Source of the DNA: Heterobasidion occidentale
Taxonomy: Eukaryota > Basidiomycota > Agaricomycetes > Russulales > Bondarzewiaceae
Reading direction: 5' to 3'
Assembly: GCA_039111635.1 (NCBI GenBank)
Contig: JBCAQO010000015.1
Coordinates: 361,378-425,377, forward strand
DNA length: 64,000 nt
Shown here: positions 33,661 through 44,258 of the stretch, piece by piece
How positions within the stretch are numbered: the stretch's first letter is position 1
Layout: every line of letters begins with the position of its first letter
Made by a program: the position numbers and the translations under genes
Notes under the pieces: generated by a model
The model's input: the letters and a program-made list of their open reading frames with translations, nothing else
What the model was told of the DNA's origin: nothing
Database searches by the model: none

Positions 33661-35206
33661 TGCATATCTCGGTTCCGTTGGGGTACGTGATGCGGCCCTT
33701 CGCGTTGCGTAGGAGCGAACGGGGGTCCCGTTCCAGAGAGTGGGGGAACGACACCGAGCGAGGTCGTGGTTGTGACGTCCAAGACAAAAGGCGCAGACAA
33801 TTGGGGTGGGGGTTCGGTGCCCCGTTGAAAAGAACGATAGGGAGGTGGGTTGGAGAGGCGGCGGCGTTGATGAGGAGGCTCGCGTGAGAAAGAAGGGGGT
33901 TCACGAGCGGAGGGGACTGGAGGGGGGAGGGGGGAGGGAGAGCGACGCCGCTTAGAGGAGAAAGCGGGGGAGTTGTAGCGAGGGCGGCGATCGGTAGGAT
34001 AGCGGAAGTCGGGGAGGCGAGATTCTTGGCTGGAGAAAAAGGGGGGGCCAACCGGTGTCACGCGGTGCGCGGGAAATGGCGGAGGAGGGAACATATTCCG
34101 TGGCGGCCCGTGGTGGGCGATGCGAATGCAATGGCGGGTGCGGTGCACCAAAAGGTATGGCGGGGAGGGTTGTGATGGCGAGTGCAATGCACGAGATGGC
34201 GGGCACGGTGCGTGATATGGCGGGCGCGGTGCGCGGGAGGAGTGGCAATGAGAGACAGAGAAGAGAAGTGGTACGGGAATGGGAGAGAAAAAGGGAAGGG
34301 AGGGAGGGAAGGAATAAGCGAATAGCCACGAGGGGAACAGGAACAGGACGCGTACCGCAGGATGGTCGCGTATTGGCGCGCGTGGAGATACTCCTCGCTG
34401 ATGCGAGTGACCACGGCATCATTGATGACCGAGATGTTGAAATTTTCGGCAGTCTTCAGCTGGGTGTGCCACAGGCGCCGGACATACGATTGGACGTGCA
34501 GCATGACTGTTTTGCCGTAGTCAAGGATATGAGCCGTAGGGTGCCGCTCCAGAGCAAAGAGGAAGTCGACCGTTTGCTCCGTCAAGGCTACAGGCCATTT
34601 TGCTCGCGCTGGATTTCGTCAATATAGATGCTCCTGGCAGAGGTTGAACTGTTCCCAGGTGAGATCTGCATCCGGGATGACTTTCCGCGAAGGGCGAGAT
34701 GTCGAGGCGGAGCGCAGGGTTAGACCATCGTCGGAGCGCGAGCGAGTGTGAAAGTGTCGTGCGCAAAGTGATCTGTACGACTCGCGACCTTCATGGCACC
34801 CTTCGGGTGTAAAATAATAGAGTTCGACGTAGTCGAGGAGCTCTAGTTTGTGGAAAGCATATGGGGAGCAATGCACGGGGAGAATCGAGGGCATACCGGC
34901 CTTGTTCAAAGGTAAGAGTTTCGGTTTTTTCTTGTCTAACTCTTTTTCAACATCTGCGCGGTCCGCTTCCGCTTGTTCGAGGCGGACGCGTTCTTCGTCG
35001 GCAGCAGCTTGCGTGTCAGCCGTGACTTGAGCGGTCCATGCTTGGCGATCGCGCGTGTTGCCCGCGGTCCATATCGCAACCAGACGCTGAGCGGTGGCGG
35101 CGAGATCTTCGTCTGGGAAGCGGGAGAGGTTACGGGTTTCCTCGAAATCCGGTGAGGCATAATCGGGGCAGACTAGCAAATTCGGATCGAAAGGTAGACG
35201 AGGCAT
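33542..35206 (-). pseudogene. element B gag-like protein (frame broken)
   Basis: Starts PRLPFDPNLLVCPDYASPDF, has a coiled-coil-like Glu/Ala/Lys stretch, HKLELLDYVELYYFTPEGC, PDADLTWEQFNLC, then after a frame change near 34596 continues EQTVDFLFALERH and RRLWHTQLKTAENFNISVIN. A low-complexity His/Arg/Pro region precedes the zinc-knuckle-like tail (CAFCLGRHNHDLARC, CIDWQRPDGC, HECSGCGSRDHGAHSC), which stops at TAG overlapping the RT frame in +1. Confidence 0.76.
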
Positions 35207-35589
35207 GCAGAGAGATGTAAAAGGGCAGAAAAATAGAAGGGGGTAAAGATTGGTGTGGATGATGAGAAGAAGAACTCAAGATCGATTGATTTTGAGGCAA
35301 GAGAGATAGAGAGCCAAGGAAAGAGTTGTGTTAGAAAGTGTGCCACAGAGGCAGCAGACAGGATGACCGGAAGGAATAGAATGTCTAAGTGAGGAGACTG
35401 CGAGCTCATGTCGTCCGTAGACCTCATTCTAGGGTCAGGTCATGCTTTCCTTTCCTTAGAAACCAAGCTGCTGCAGGCCGTCCGTGGGAGCGTGCCACGA
35501 ACTCTCATCGGCCATAGACCTAATTCTAGGGTTATGGTCGTGCCTCCCGCAGCCCTAGAAGGCAACATTGATCTTTCCCCGCTCGCAAG
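35207..35589. other. region upstream of element B gag
   Basis: About 380 bp, purine-rich near the gag start, presumably element B leader. A 20-25 bp motif around TAGACCT-ATTCTAGGGT occurs twice (near 35417 and 35515), each able to form a weak hairpin. The left limit of element B is not visible. Confidence 0.45.
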
Positions 35590-36110
35590 AGGAAAGAGGG
35601 GTTTGCACGGGCCTGGGTCCGTGCAGCTCCCCTGCGCCGCTGCGCTTGTCTCTGCTGCCTTGCGCTCGATGGCGATGATAGTCCGCGACTATCTCTCAGC
35701 TCACGCTTGAGCTCGAGCCTGCCTTCCAGCTCACGCTTGAGCTGCGTACCCGCTCACGCTTGAGCCGCCTTCGCCCGACGCTTCGGGATCAGTGCCGCGC
35801 ACGCCCCTTTTCAACCGCTCCTCGCGGCCTGTCAAACAGGCCGCGGACGACGGAGGCGCGCCGCCGCGCCCTCCGTCATAGCGAGCACAGCGCGCTTTCG
35901 AGCGCGCTCGGGTTCTCGCAGAACCCTCGGCCTTGCCCGCACCCTCGCTAGGGTGGGGCTTGGTCGCTCCCGCGACGCTTCGCAGGGCTCGTGGGCGAGC
36001 ACCTCGCTAGGTGTCTCGCCTCATGAATTGGCTGTCGTCTGGCCTCTGGTTAGTCCGCGACTGCCCCAGCTCACGCATGAGCTGCCTTCGCCCGATGCTT
36101 CGGCATCAGT
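35590..36110. repeat. array of short perfect hairpins, several sharing a CGCT loop
   Basis: Read directly: GATAGTC-CGC-GACTATC (about 35676); AGCTCA-CGCT-TGAGCT (35698-35713) and two more copies (35727-35744, 35752-35765); CCCGA-CGCT-TCGGG (35774-35787); CGCGGCCTGT-CAA-inverse (35823-35845); GACGGAGG...CTCCGTC (35849-35877); AGCGCGCT-TTCG-AGCGCGCT (35889-35908); GGGTTCT-CGC-AGAACCC (35910-35926); CACCCT-CGCT-AGGGTG (35940-35955); GCGA-CGCT-TCGC (35972-35983); CACCT-CGCT-AGGTG (36000-36013); CAGCTCA-CGCA-TGAGCTG (36067-36084); CCGA-TGCT-TCGG (36092-36103). Stems differ while loop and stem length are similar. Not protein-coding by appearance and not a tandem repeat. Confidence 0.8.
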
Positions 36111-36933
36111 GGTGCTATGCTCTTCTTTTGGTTGAGATGAGCAAGGCGCAGGGGCCATTTTTTTGTTGTCCGCCCTTCGAGGGATCTAGTGACTGTACGA
36201 ATCTGGCTACGCTTGACTACGTTCTCTGTGTTTCACGCCTGTTCTGCCGCCGAATGCCCGAATGGTTGTATTGTTGTTATTGTCTCTCAACTTTCAGTCT
36301 CGATATCTGATAAATTCGTGGTGATGCTCTCCGAAAAAGTGCCAGTTCGTCTCAAGCCCCCTGTACTTGCCCGCTCGCGCAGAGACGACTTTAGTCCTCA
36401 GTCCGTGCCATCGACAACGACGTTGCGGCGGCCCATTTGTAGGCGTACTACTGGCATTGAAAGTATCACACGGATACGGCAGGGACGCCTATAGAACAAG
36501 GCCGCGACGACAGTAAGAACGGCAATTGCGTGCTGTCTGTTCCAATTTAACCCGTGAGCGCTTGAGCGCTTGAGCGCTTGAGCGATCACATCTCCTGTCT
36601 GAGGCCTAAGGCCTGAGAGCGCATGTTTGTAGAGATCAATCGGATAATATCTCCGAACGCGAAGCAAAAACAGAGATAAAGTTACAGGGGTAGCACGATG
36701 ACCATATAAATGAGCAATAAATGACAGCATCGGGAGACGACCGGAGACCGTGTGTGCGTTCGAGATGGGATTCCTCGTAGGTCTCAGAACCCGAGTGAAG
36801 TGACCGTCAACGACATTCCCTCGGCCTGGAAGAACTGCCTGGCATCGAGCATCCTGCAAGTCCCGCAAAAATAGGCAAGAAGAAATTCATATACGTGGTC
36901 AGCGTCGCCGGTGAGCGAAGGCAGAGAGTAGAC
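36111..36933. other. intergenic region with a short palindromic tandem repeat
   Basis: Contains TGAGCGCT repeated about four times (36554-36586; AGCGCT is itself a palindrome) and a GAGGCCTAAGGCCTGAG hairpin (36601-36617). The part next to 36934 is the presumed 3' UTR of the secreted-protein gene. No ORF is supported. Confidence 0.5.
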
Positions 36934-37580
36934 CTACAAGTCGTGCACGAGCGCGAGCCCGCCGGGAAGCGCGGTCGTGAAGTTGGCTACGGTGCCGGAG
37001 ACGATCGGGTCCAGCGTAGAAAACATGGAGTTTACGTTGGCCACCAGTGTCGGCGTGAGGTTCGAGAGGCTGCTCGCGGTCAGCCTACGCATCTCCAATA
37101 ATACCGACATGACAATTCGACAGGTCAAGACGCAGCGAAGCCAACAGGCGAGAATGATGTCTCGTGAGCACGAGCCGAGGGAGGAAGTGACATGGAGATA
37201 CGCACGAGAGAGTGCCTGCAAACGTAACAGAGATGTCGTCGTTCGTCGGCGCCGTTGTGTTCGATCCATCGCTTGGGGCGATGTTCCCGAGATCGCGGCC
37301 CGCGGCGCCCCAGACTGTGTTCAGCTGCGCGAACTGCGCGCCGATACTCGTCTCATTCGCTTTGTGCGCAGCCACGAGAGTCACTGCGATGCAAAGACCG
37401 CACTTACGTATGTCATCGAGGTCAATCGTGGAGGGGCTGAAGCACAGACGCACATATATTGGGCAATATGATATGCATGCTCTCGGAGAGCGAGTCGACG
37501 AAGTTGTTGATGTCCGTGTTCGTGTTGGCGGCGAGCACGGTGGAGGCGAGAGCGAAAGCAGAAAAGATGGAGAGCTTCAT
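36934..37580 (-). CDS. small secreted protein, HsbA-like
   Basis: About 150 aa. Starts MKLSIFSAFALASTVLAAN, a clear signal peptide, then a helical region: DINNFVDSLSESMHIILPNI, TLVAAHKANETSIGAQFAQL, NTVWGAAGRDLGNIAPSDGS, NDDISVTFAGTLS, RRLTASSLSNLTPTLVANVN, SMFSTLDPIVSGTVANF, ending PGGLALVHDL. Probable introns are near 37455-37387 and 37206-37091; their exact edges are less sure than in other genes. Pattern and size fit fungal hydrophobic-surface-binding (HsbA-type) or related cell-wall proteins. Function is inferred from that resemblance only. Confidence 0.72.
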
Positions 37581-38703
37581 GGTATTGTATATCACGTACG
37601 GGGCGACTGAGGGGGGTCAGGGCGCCTTCAAGGGCCAAAATCCGAGCTTAAATGGCTCTCTTCATAGCCCCTTCAAACACCTTGGAAATGATAGGCAGTG
37701 GTATTTTGTCCACGCCTGGGCTTCGCAAAAATGATGATGCAGCTCTCTGCATGGTTGGAAGCACGCGTGGTAAGAATCCTCCAGTGCCGGTGCGGTAACC
37801 GTAGAGGAGGGTGTGAAGCGGTCATGCTTGGAGAGTCAAATTGCGAGGGAACGCTTCGGACGAGTTTGCGCTTCAGGCTTCCAAGCCGCTTGCTCCCATT
37901 ACCATGGATCTGGTGACCAAGTCGATCAGGGAGAGAAGTCTGGTAATGAGAGCGTGCGTATATAAATGGGAGGAGAGGTTGCGGCATTGAGAGGACGAGT
38001 GAGAGTCACTGGCGGGCCCGGTAAAGTCTATTCACTTTTCATGGTACGAAGGATCCCAGAAAGGCATACACGCACCTTGCTTTTCGTCTTCTGACCCAAG
38101 AGACGCCCCACAGCAAGGGAAACTTGGTGTGGGAAATAACTGAACAACGGTCTTGGCGTTCTCCTGAGATGAGGAAGAAAGTCACTCAACGACGTTGCTA
38201 TCTGACGGGTTTACGTTGATCATGTACTGCCATTATTAGCCTTCTAACACGCTGTGACTTGGGGGTTGCATAGGCAGTAGTGGAGAGAGGCGTGAAATTT
38301 GGACTAAGAATGCTCACATCAAACTGGTATTCAGCTGCTACCATATGAGTGGCGGTCACAGATTGTCGACGTACAAGTGAGCTATGCTTTGTTACCACGC
38401 AAGGAACCTTTTCCATGCGCGGAAGATATCCGGCCCGTTGTGCGTGAGAGTGAGCCAAGCGTGTAATGGGAAAACGCAGCACGGTTATTAGGCCTGCAGA
38501 CGAGATGCGATGAGTTCCTAGACCACGGTTCGGGTTCACAAAACGGCGCCCAGTCTGCTAAAGCAACCCTAGAGCAACCAGCCAATCAGTGCGTCAGGGT
38601 ACGTCATATTTTTTGGCATTGATTTTGGCTACAGAAATGGTGGTTATAAGCGATGGGGAATACAGCTGTTGAGATATAAGACACGAGATCAAGTCGATAA
38701 ATT
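37581..38703. other. intergenic region upstream of the secreted-protein gene
   Basis: 1.1 kb between the start of the secreted-protein gene and the 3' end of AMD1. A TATATAAA-like box on the plus strand lies near 37958 with no gene following it. The secreted-protein promoter must be in the left part. No supported ORF. Confidence 0.5.
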
Positions 38704-41700
38704 TTACTTCTTTGCCTTCAAGGCACCTATCAATGCAAGCTCTTCCATCAAGGTCTCATGTCTGAACTGCAGCCGTCCGTTCGGGACATTAGTCTGACCA
38801 TCAAGCGGGCGTCAGACTCAGATGCCAAAGACGCTCTTTTTGCAAAAATCACGTGCCTTGTTTATTTCGTTCCCTGCAGCCCCCGGGAGGTACCATTTCT
38901 GTCCGAGCCAGTGACGCTTCATTTCCATTTCGAAGCCACTCTGAATGACCGAGTTGCGTGCCAGCTCACAGAGTGAGCTCTGCGGTAATTTAAGGATCTG
39001 TAGCGATGTCAATGAAGAAAAAGCGCCAGAGAGTCCTCAAGAATTACTCACATGAGCCGCCACGCTGTATTCTTCAAGGAGCGGTTCCTATCGATACGTG
39101 AAATCAGACTTGCAATGCCGAACCTTTGCAGAAGTTTGCATACCTTTGTGAAGTGGAACTGCAACGGATCGTCCGTACTCAAGCTGACATTCAATCCAGT
39201 TTTGAAAAACTCCGGCAATGGGTTCCTCTCATAGGTCAAGAAGAGCGCGTTGTTGCTCAGAGGACTCATCGCGATGCCGATCTGCTTCAAATAAAAAAGG
39301 TACTGAAGAGCAGGGACCTTACGAAGCAAGATGCCGTGGGAGATGGAGTGCGAAGTAAGGAATGCAGATGTCAGGTGGTCGGTATCGCCCGCCTCGCCGG
39401 AGTGTGGACGGAAAACGAATGTGCCTAGACGTATATTGAATCAGAACACTTTATGGCAACAACCAAAAATATTTCTTACTGAAACCACGAGCACGTCTCC
39501 AATGGTTGAGACTTGACATATTGGCATACATGTAATAAACCCTAGCAAAACAGAAATTATTTCAAAGAAAAAAAACGATCTCTCAGTATGATTTTCGACA
39601 TACCAATAAGAGTATGGTGGCGACTGATCGAAACTCCACAGCTTTGGGTATGGGAACTTTTTGTGATAACGCCTCTCCGTCTTCGATTCATCATCGACAG
39701 TGTCGAATCCAATGACTCGCTGTAAGAGTACATGAAGCTCGGGATGCGTTGAAGGATCTTTGGTGACCTCGAAAAGGGCTTGAAGACATCTATGTGGGAA
39801 TATTGTTAATTGTCGTATTGAAAGGGTGCCGGACTACTGAAAAATCTTACTCCGGACGATGTCTTCAAACGTCTGGATGGAGCCGTTGTGCTTGTATACG
39901 TCATAGAGGCGAGGTATCTGCACAAGCCATCGAACGTTGTGCGAGTAAAGCTTATGATTGACGATCCATCGGGCCAGTTTATCCCATTCATCTTCATTTC
40001 TGCCATAGATACTGATGCGCCATTCGCAATTCTGTCAAAATGATTAAAAAAAGACGAATGAAAGCAGAATTTGGCGAGCTGACCTGATATTTACTTTGCT
40101 CAAGGTCCGTCATGACCTCTGCGACAACGTTTTAATTTGGATTGATTGTTACAAGAATGGATTGCTCACACCTTTGGTCAACTCAGCCAAATATCTGCCT
40201 TGGATATAGTTATCAGTCTTCAAGAAGATCTCTCTCAGACGCGACTCTCCAATAGGATTATACTTGAGATTGAATTTGTCAAACCGATGGAAGGAATCCT
40301 GGTGCGCGTGCATGTCTAGGGTGTCTATTGACAGGTCGTACGCGGTCAGCTTGAGCGATTCAAACACCTGGGCCAAAGTGAGCTCCGCGCCGTCACGGAA
40401 AATGACGACGTCCTGGAAAGAACATTTTGTCAGAGGGATGAATGGACGAAGTCGGTTGAGCTCACGTCTGGACTACGTTTCATTTTGGATTTGATGAATC
40501 GAAGTAGATGCTTTTGATTCATGCTGCTGGAGTGGTGCACGTGAGTATCCACCTTCCGAACATTGTAAAAGTCGCTGAAAGACCGAAATCAGTCCACACA
40601 ATCACCACCACATCGTGTCACTGACCGATGAGGGACTCGCTAGAGCAAATTTTATCAAGTCAAATTTTCCATATGGCTCCGAAGCTAAAGAAGCTTACCT
40701 TCATCTCCGTCAACTCATGGAATTCGTTCAACAAGCTATGCATAGTAAACTTTCCCAGCAGGTACTGGAGACGACGAAAAGCAAAGCTTTTTGCCGGTCC
40801 GTCAGAGATTACACCCAGAACAAATTCAAGATCTACAAAATACTCTCGTATTCCAGGGATATTAAAAATGGGTTTTTTGTCCTCAACTGTAAAGGTATGA
40901 TCAATCACAACTCATGGACATTCCATAAAAGAACCCTACCTTCGATGTTGTGATATACTTGAAAAACACCCTTACTGTCGAGCTCAAAGTCCCACTGATG
41001 GGAGCCCGGAATATCACAAGCAGTAAAGTTGAACTCCTCGTTATGATCATCCGCATTTGGGATTATGGTGCTCGATACGGCCTCCTGCTTAGCCGTCCAG
41101 TGCCAATGAGGGGGCGGAGGCTTCGGATAGATACGCCAAGGCTTGAGCTGTTCAATTCCGGGCGCCTGATGAGATTGAAGAAGTTCAGCATCGGGACGAA
41201 TGCCCGACACATCCGCCATGCTATCCTCAAGGCCCGTGAAAGTACCATCATAGTCCCGGGGATTGTCTCCAAGGCGCTGAAGCGAGATGGCCATGTATTT
41301 GTCCCGCAGCTCAAGGCATTTACGGAACAGCTCAAACAGATGTTGAAACTCAGACCCCATCTCTGGCGGCATGGCTATCGCTGTGTGCGGAGTTTAAGGG
41401 AGTGAGCGTACGTGGCGCGACGGGCTGCTCTAGCAAAGCTGGTACGTACGGGCAGCAGAATGTTCGGGTACAGCCTCGGCTATTTCTTCCTCAAAGTCCT
41501 CTTCCTCGAGGTACGGTGAACGGTGTGCAACATTGCGTTCAGCTTCCAATGTGGGAGGCAGCAGAGACATCGTGAGATTGTTCGCGACGGAGGAAGCGAC
41601 CTCTGAGTGAGAATCGGGCCCAATAATCGGCGAGCTGGGATAGAGATTGACGGGCCGCCCGGCCTCACTGTGGGACTGCGATGGCCTTCGGTGGGCCAGA

Positions 41701-41976
41701 ACCTTTTCTTCGATCTACGAGAACGAGATGGAATCACCTTCTGTCCGTAGAACAGGATCTGATCAATTTTGAAGAGCAAAAACGTACATGGCGCAGGGTC
41801 TTTTCATCGCTATATCCAAAAAACGCATCGCGCGACTCTGGGATGTGGACGCCTGGGGAATGGACGCCAGACGTATCGTTTAAGAAGGAAGGCGTCGGCG
41901 AAAGGCTCGAGTCATTCGGCCCGTGATTTTCCTGTTCTTCTATTGAGGGGGACCTTGACCTAACAGAAGACGGCAT
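38704..41976 (-). CDS. AMD1: AMP deaminase
   Basis: Converts AMP to IMP (purine balance). Multi-exon. Start [15 protein letters not shown]-terminal regulatory part; [55 protein letters not shown]; catalytic metal motif [118 protein letters not shown] (C-terminal metal Asp-Asp); [16 protein letters not shown]; then [16 protein letters not shown]. The last intron (38856-38794) begins GCACGT and ends GTCAG, a GC-AG intron: using the nearby GT instead would end the protein at once and lose the conserved C-terminal TNVP segment. Internal introns were not all delimited. Confidence 0.93.
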
Positions 41977-42343
41977 TCTTTCACGATAGATTTGGTCTAT
42001 TAAAATGCAGCTGAAGATGATGGTGCAAGCTATGTAGGATGGCGGTAGGATCTGGCAGGATGAAGAGCAATCTTCCGAAAAAGGCAGACCAGTACAGAAC
42101 ATTTAAGTCACTTTGCACGTGCCTTCCTTTCACCAATGGTGACGCGTTAATTTGATCGTTGTGAGTTATACAATCTCTATTCTACAGCGTACCGTTGACT
42201 CAGGTGCTCACCGAGGCTCACCGGCGATGAAAGAACAAGAGAAATTCAATGTGTCCAAGGTTTTCGAAAACGAATACAGCAGAAGCGTACCAACACTTAA
42301 AAAGTGAAGTGGGTCAGGACAAGGAAATTTATGCTGTGTAACT
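41977..42343. other. short intergenic region between AMD1 start and lipase stop
   Basis: About 370 bp holding the AMD1 promoter and lipase 3' UTR. Nothing else is seen. Confidence 0.5.
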
Positions 42344-43569
42344 TCATATACAGAATGGCGTGCCAATAAATATTCCTTCGTATGCCCCAAATGGTCAAGA
42401 ATATTACCCTCGAATATGTTTGGTACAGTCTTGATTTGGCATTGGCTGTCAGACGCATCATCGTCTCCTGTAGTTTAAAATGTTACCCAAAAATGCAAAT
42501 ATCGTCGGGAGTAATGCATACCTGGACATGATACGGCATTTCCAGCCTTCACTATGTGGACTTCACCATGCGGATGAGCAAATCCTAGGAAACGACCGGG
42601 GATGATGGGGACAAGGTCGCTCTTGTTATTTACACGTGTGAAGTCGAATACCTGCTGGTCGAAGAAAGTCGCAAACTTCGAATTTCCAACGCGAGGCGTT
42701 CCGTAGGTGACGCCTTTGATCGTTGTTCCCATAGGAAGGTTGAGTTTCATGAAAAGGCAATCGAGCTCAGCCAGCGCGCCGCCCAAGGAGTGCCCAATCT
42801 GTGTTTCATTGTCATAAAAAGAGATAGCCTGATTGAACAATCAATGACGAAGCTTACGAGTGTCACATTGGTTGTGCGATGCGTTGCCATGAGTCGCTTC
42901 ACTTCAGTGAGAATCTGGCCAGCAGTTTTCTCCTGCCCATCAGCAAAGCCCGAGTGAACTTCTACACCATCTGGAACACCTGGAAACAGTATCGGATCCA
43001 ATGCACGCTTAGCAATATTGAGATCTGTCAAGTCGGACTTTCTGCGAACAATCCGGAGACTGCTGAGTAGCCAAGAAAGTACAGAACAGATGACAAACAT
43101 ACATTTTCGTTGGGTCAGTCCCTTGATGGGCTACCACCACCGTGTTCTGGTCGGGCCAGAATCCAACGAAGACTAGAGCACAATAAAAGCAGAGTCAATC
43201 AGATAGACCCGGGCTACACTTGTTTTACACGTACAGAACTGAATAGAATTAGCATCTCCGCCTGTTAAGGTTGGAACGAAGCCTGGTAAGGCATCGCAAG
43301 CCTCTGCATCGACAATTTGACTGGGTAAAAAGCAATACTAGGCAGCATGGAATATACTTCTCACCACCGCACTGCCATCCTTCGATCTTGGAAGGATCGC
43401 AATACGCCGCCCTAGCAAATTGCGTGAATGGAGCAAAACTTGAAAGTTGGGTCGGAGATAATGCAGTGGGGGAAGCTCGGGTGCGAAATTTTCGAGGCGT
43501 AGGGAGAGCAGACACTCCTGCCTTGATCAACAGGGCAGAAAGTACAAAAAGAACGGCAGATACATGCAT
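42344..43569 (-). CDS. secreted class 3 lipase (alpha/beta hydrolase)
   Basis: Hydrolyses triglyceride or related esters outside the cell. Signal peptide MHVSAVLFVLSALLIKAGVS. Exons: 43569-43365, 43303-43235, 43172-43103, 43041-42858, 42798-42532 and 42467-42344. Seen: FAPFTQFARAAYCDPSKIEG, WQCGEACDALPGFVPTLTGG, VGFWPDQNTVVVAHQGTDP, GVEVHSGFADGQEKTAGQIL, nucleophile IGHSLGGALAELD, YGTPRVGNSKFATFFD, catalytic Asp NNKSDLVPIIP, catalytic His AHPHGEVHIV. The last exon should end HLGAYEGIFIGTPFCI, but the C-run at 42385-42388 (plus strand) is one base short, throwing the last 15 codons out of frame. Divergent from the sirtuin gene. Confidence 0.92.
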
Positions 43570-44258
43570 TGCAGTGAGGGTATTAGGATGGTGGGTTAGC
43601 GGGGAACGAATGAAAGCCACATCAAGAGTTCATAGGCTGCTCAAACGGGTATTTATTATGAATGTTGAGAGATACTGTAGGATGCTAGATAGTTGCATCA
43701 GAACACATTTATCCGTTGTTGGGGTCATACATTCAACCGACGAGTGACTTCGAGTGACTAGTCACCGTCGTTGCCACGTTACATGTAAACGACTGTCGGC
43801 GCAACTGCGATGGTATTGTTGTATTCTCGATACGTACTCTTGGGTTCCGAAAAGTCTTGAACCCAGTTGAAACAGCTTAAGACACGGCTCGGAGGAGTTC
43901 ATGTGGTATGGGCACAAGCTATTCAAGCTCACCTTCTGGGCACGCAGTGCGGTAGTTATCCTTCTGACCGTCGCTTTTGCAATCTCGCGTTCGAGTGCAT
44001 GCCAGGAGATGCCAGGAGCCATTGACGGATGTCATATGTAACCGCCGTATAGAATCAAAGATGGAAAATATGATGTGAAATTACTCTAGGCATCCAAGGC
44101 ACCGGGACATGTCGGGACGCGGAACCCATTCACCTTCGGAAGTTTGCGATGACTGCCCTATAACGACTCTCTGAGCGGCAATTCACCTTGCCTGGCTACC
44201 AAATTCTCAAGCCTGATCTGCCTTGAATCTCTTGTACAAATCCGAAGCTTTTGAATTA
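43570..44258. promoter_or_regulatory. divergent intergenic region between lipase and sirtuin genes
   Basis: About 690 bp between two start codons facing outward; both promoters must lie here. No clear TATA box, ORF or repeat was found. Confidence 0.5.

Larger units (their letters stand above)
30262..35206 (-). mobile_element. DIRS-like tyrosine-recombinase retrotransposon, copy B
   Basis: Same gene order and orientation as copy A: gag 35206, RT-RNase H, recombinase ending 30393. The proteins are clearly related to A but diverged, so these are two families or old paralogues rather than one recent tandem duplication. The recombinase is intact and intron-free, but gag and RT each show frame changes. 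It borders a hairpin-rich region on its 5' side. Confidence 0.86.

Noticed and set aside
35590..36110. CRISPR-like array
   Set aside because: The units are self-complementary hairpins with variable stems, not identical direct repeats separated by unique spacers, and this is a eukaryotic genome.
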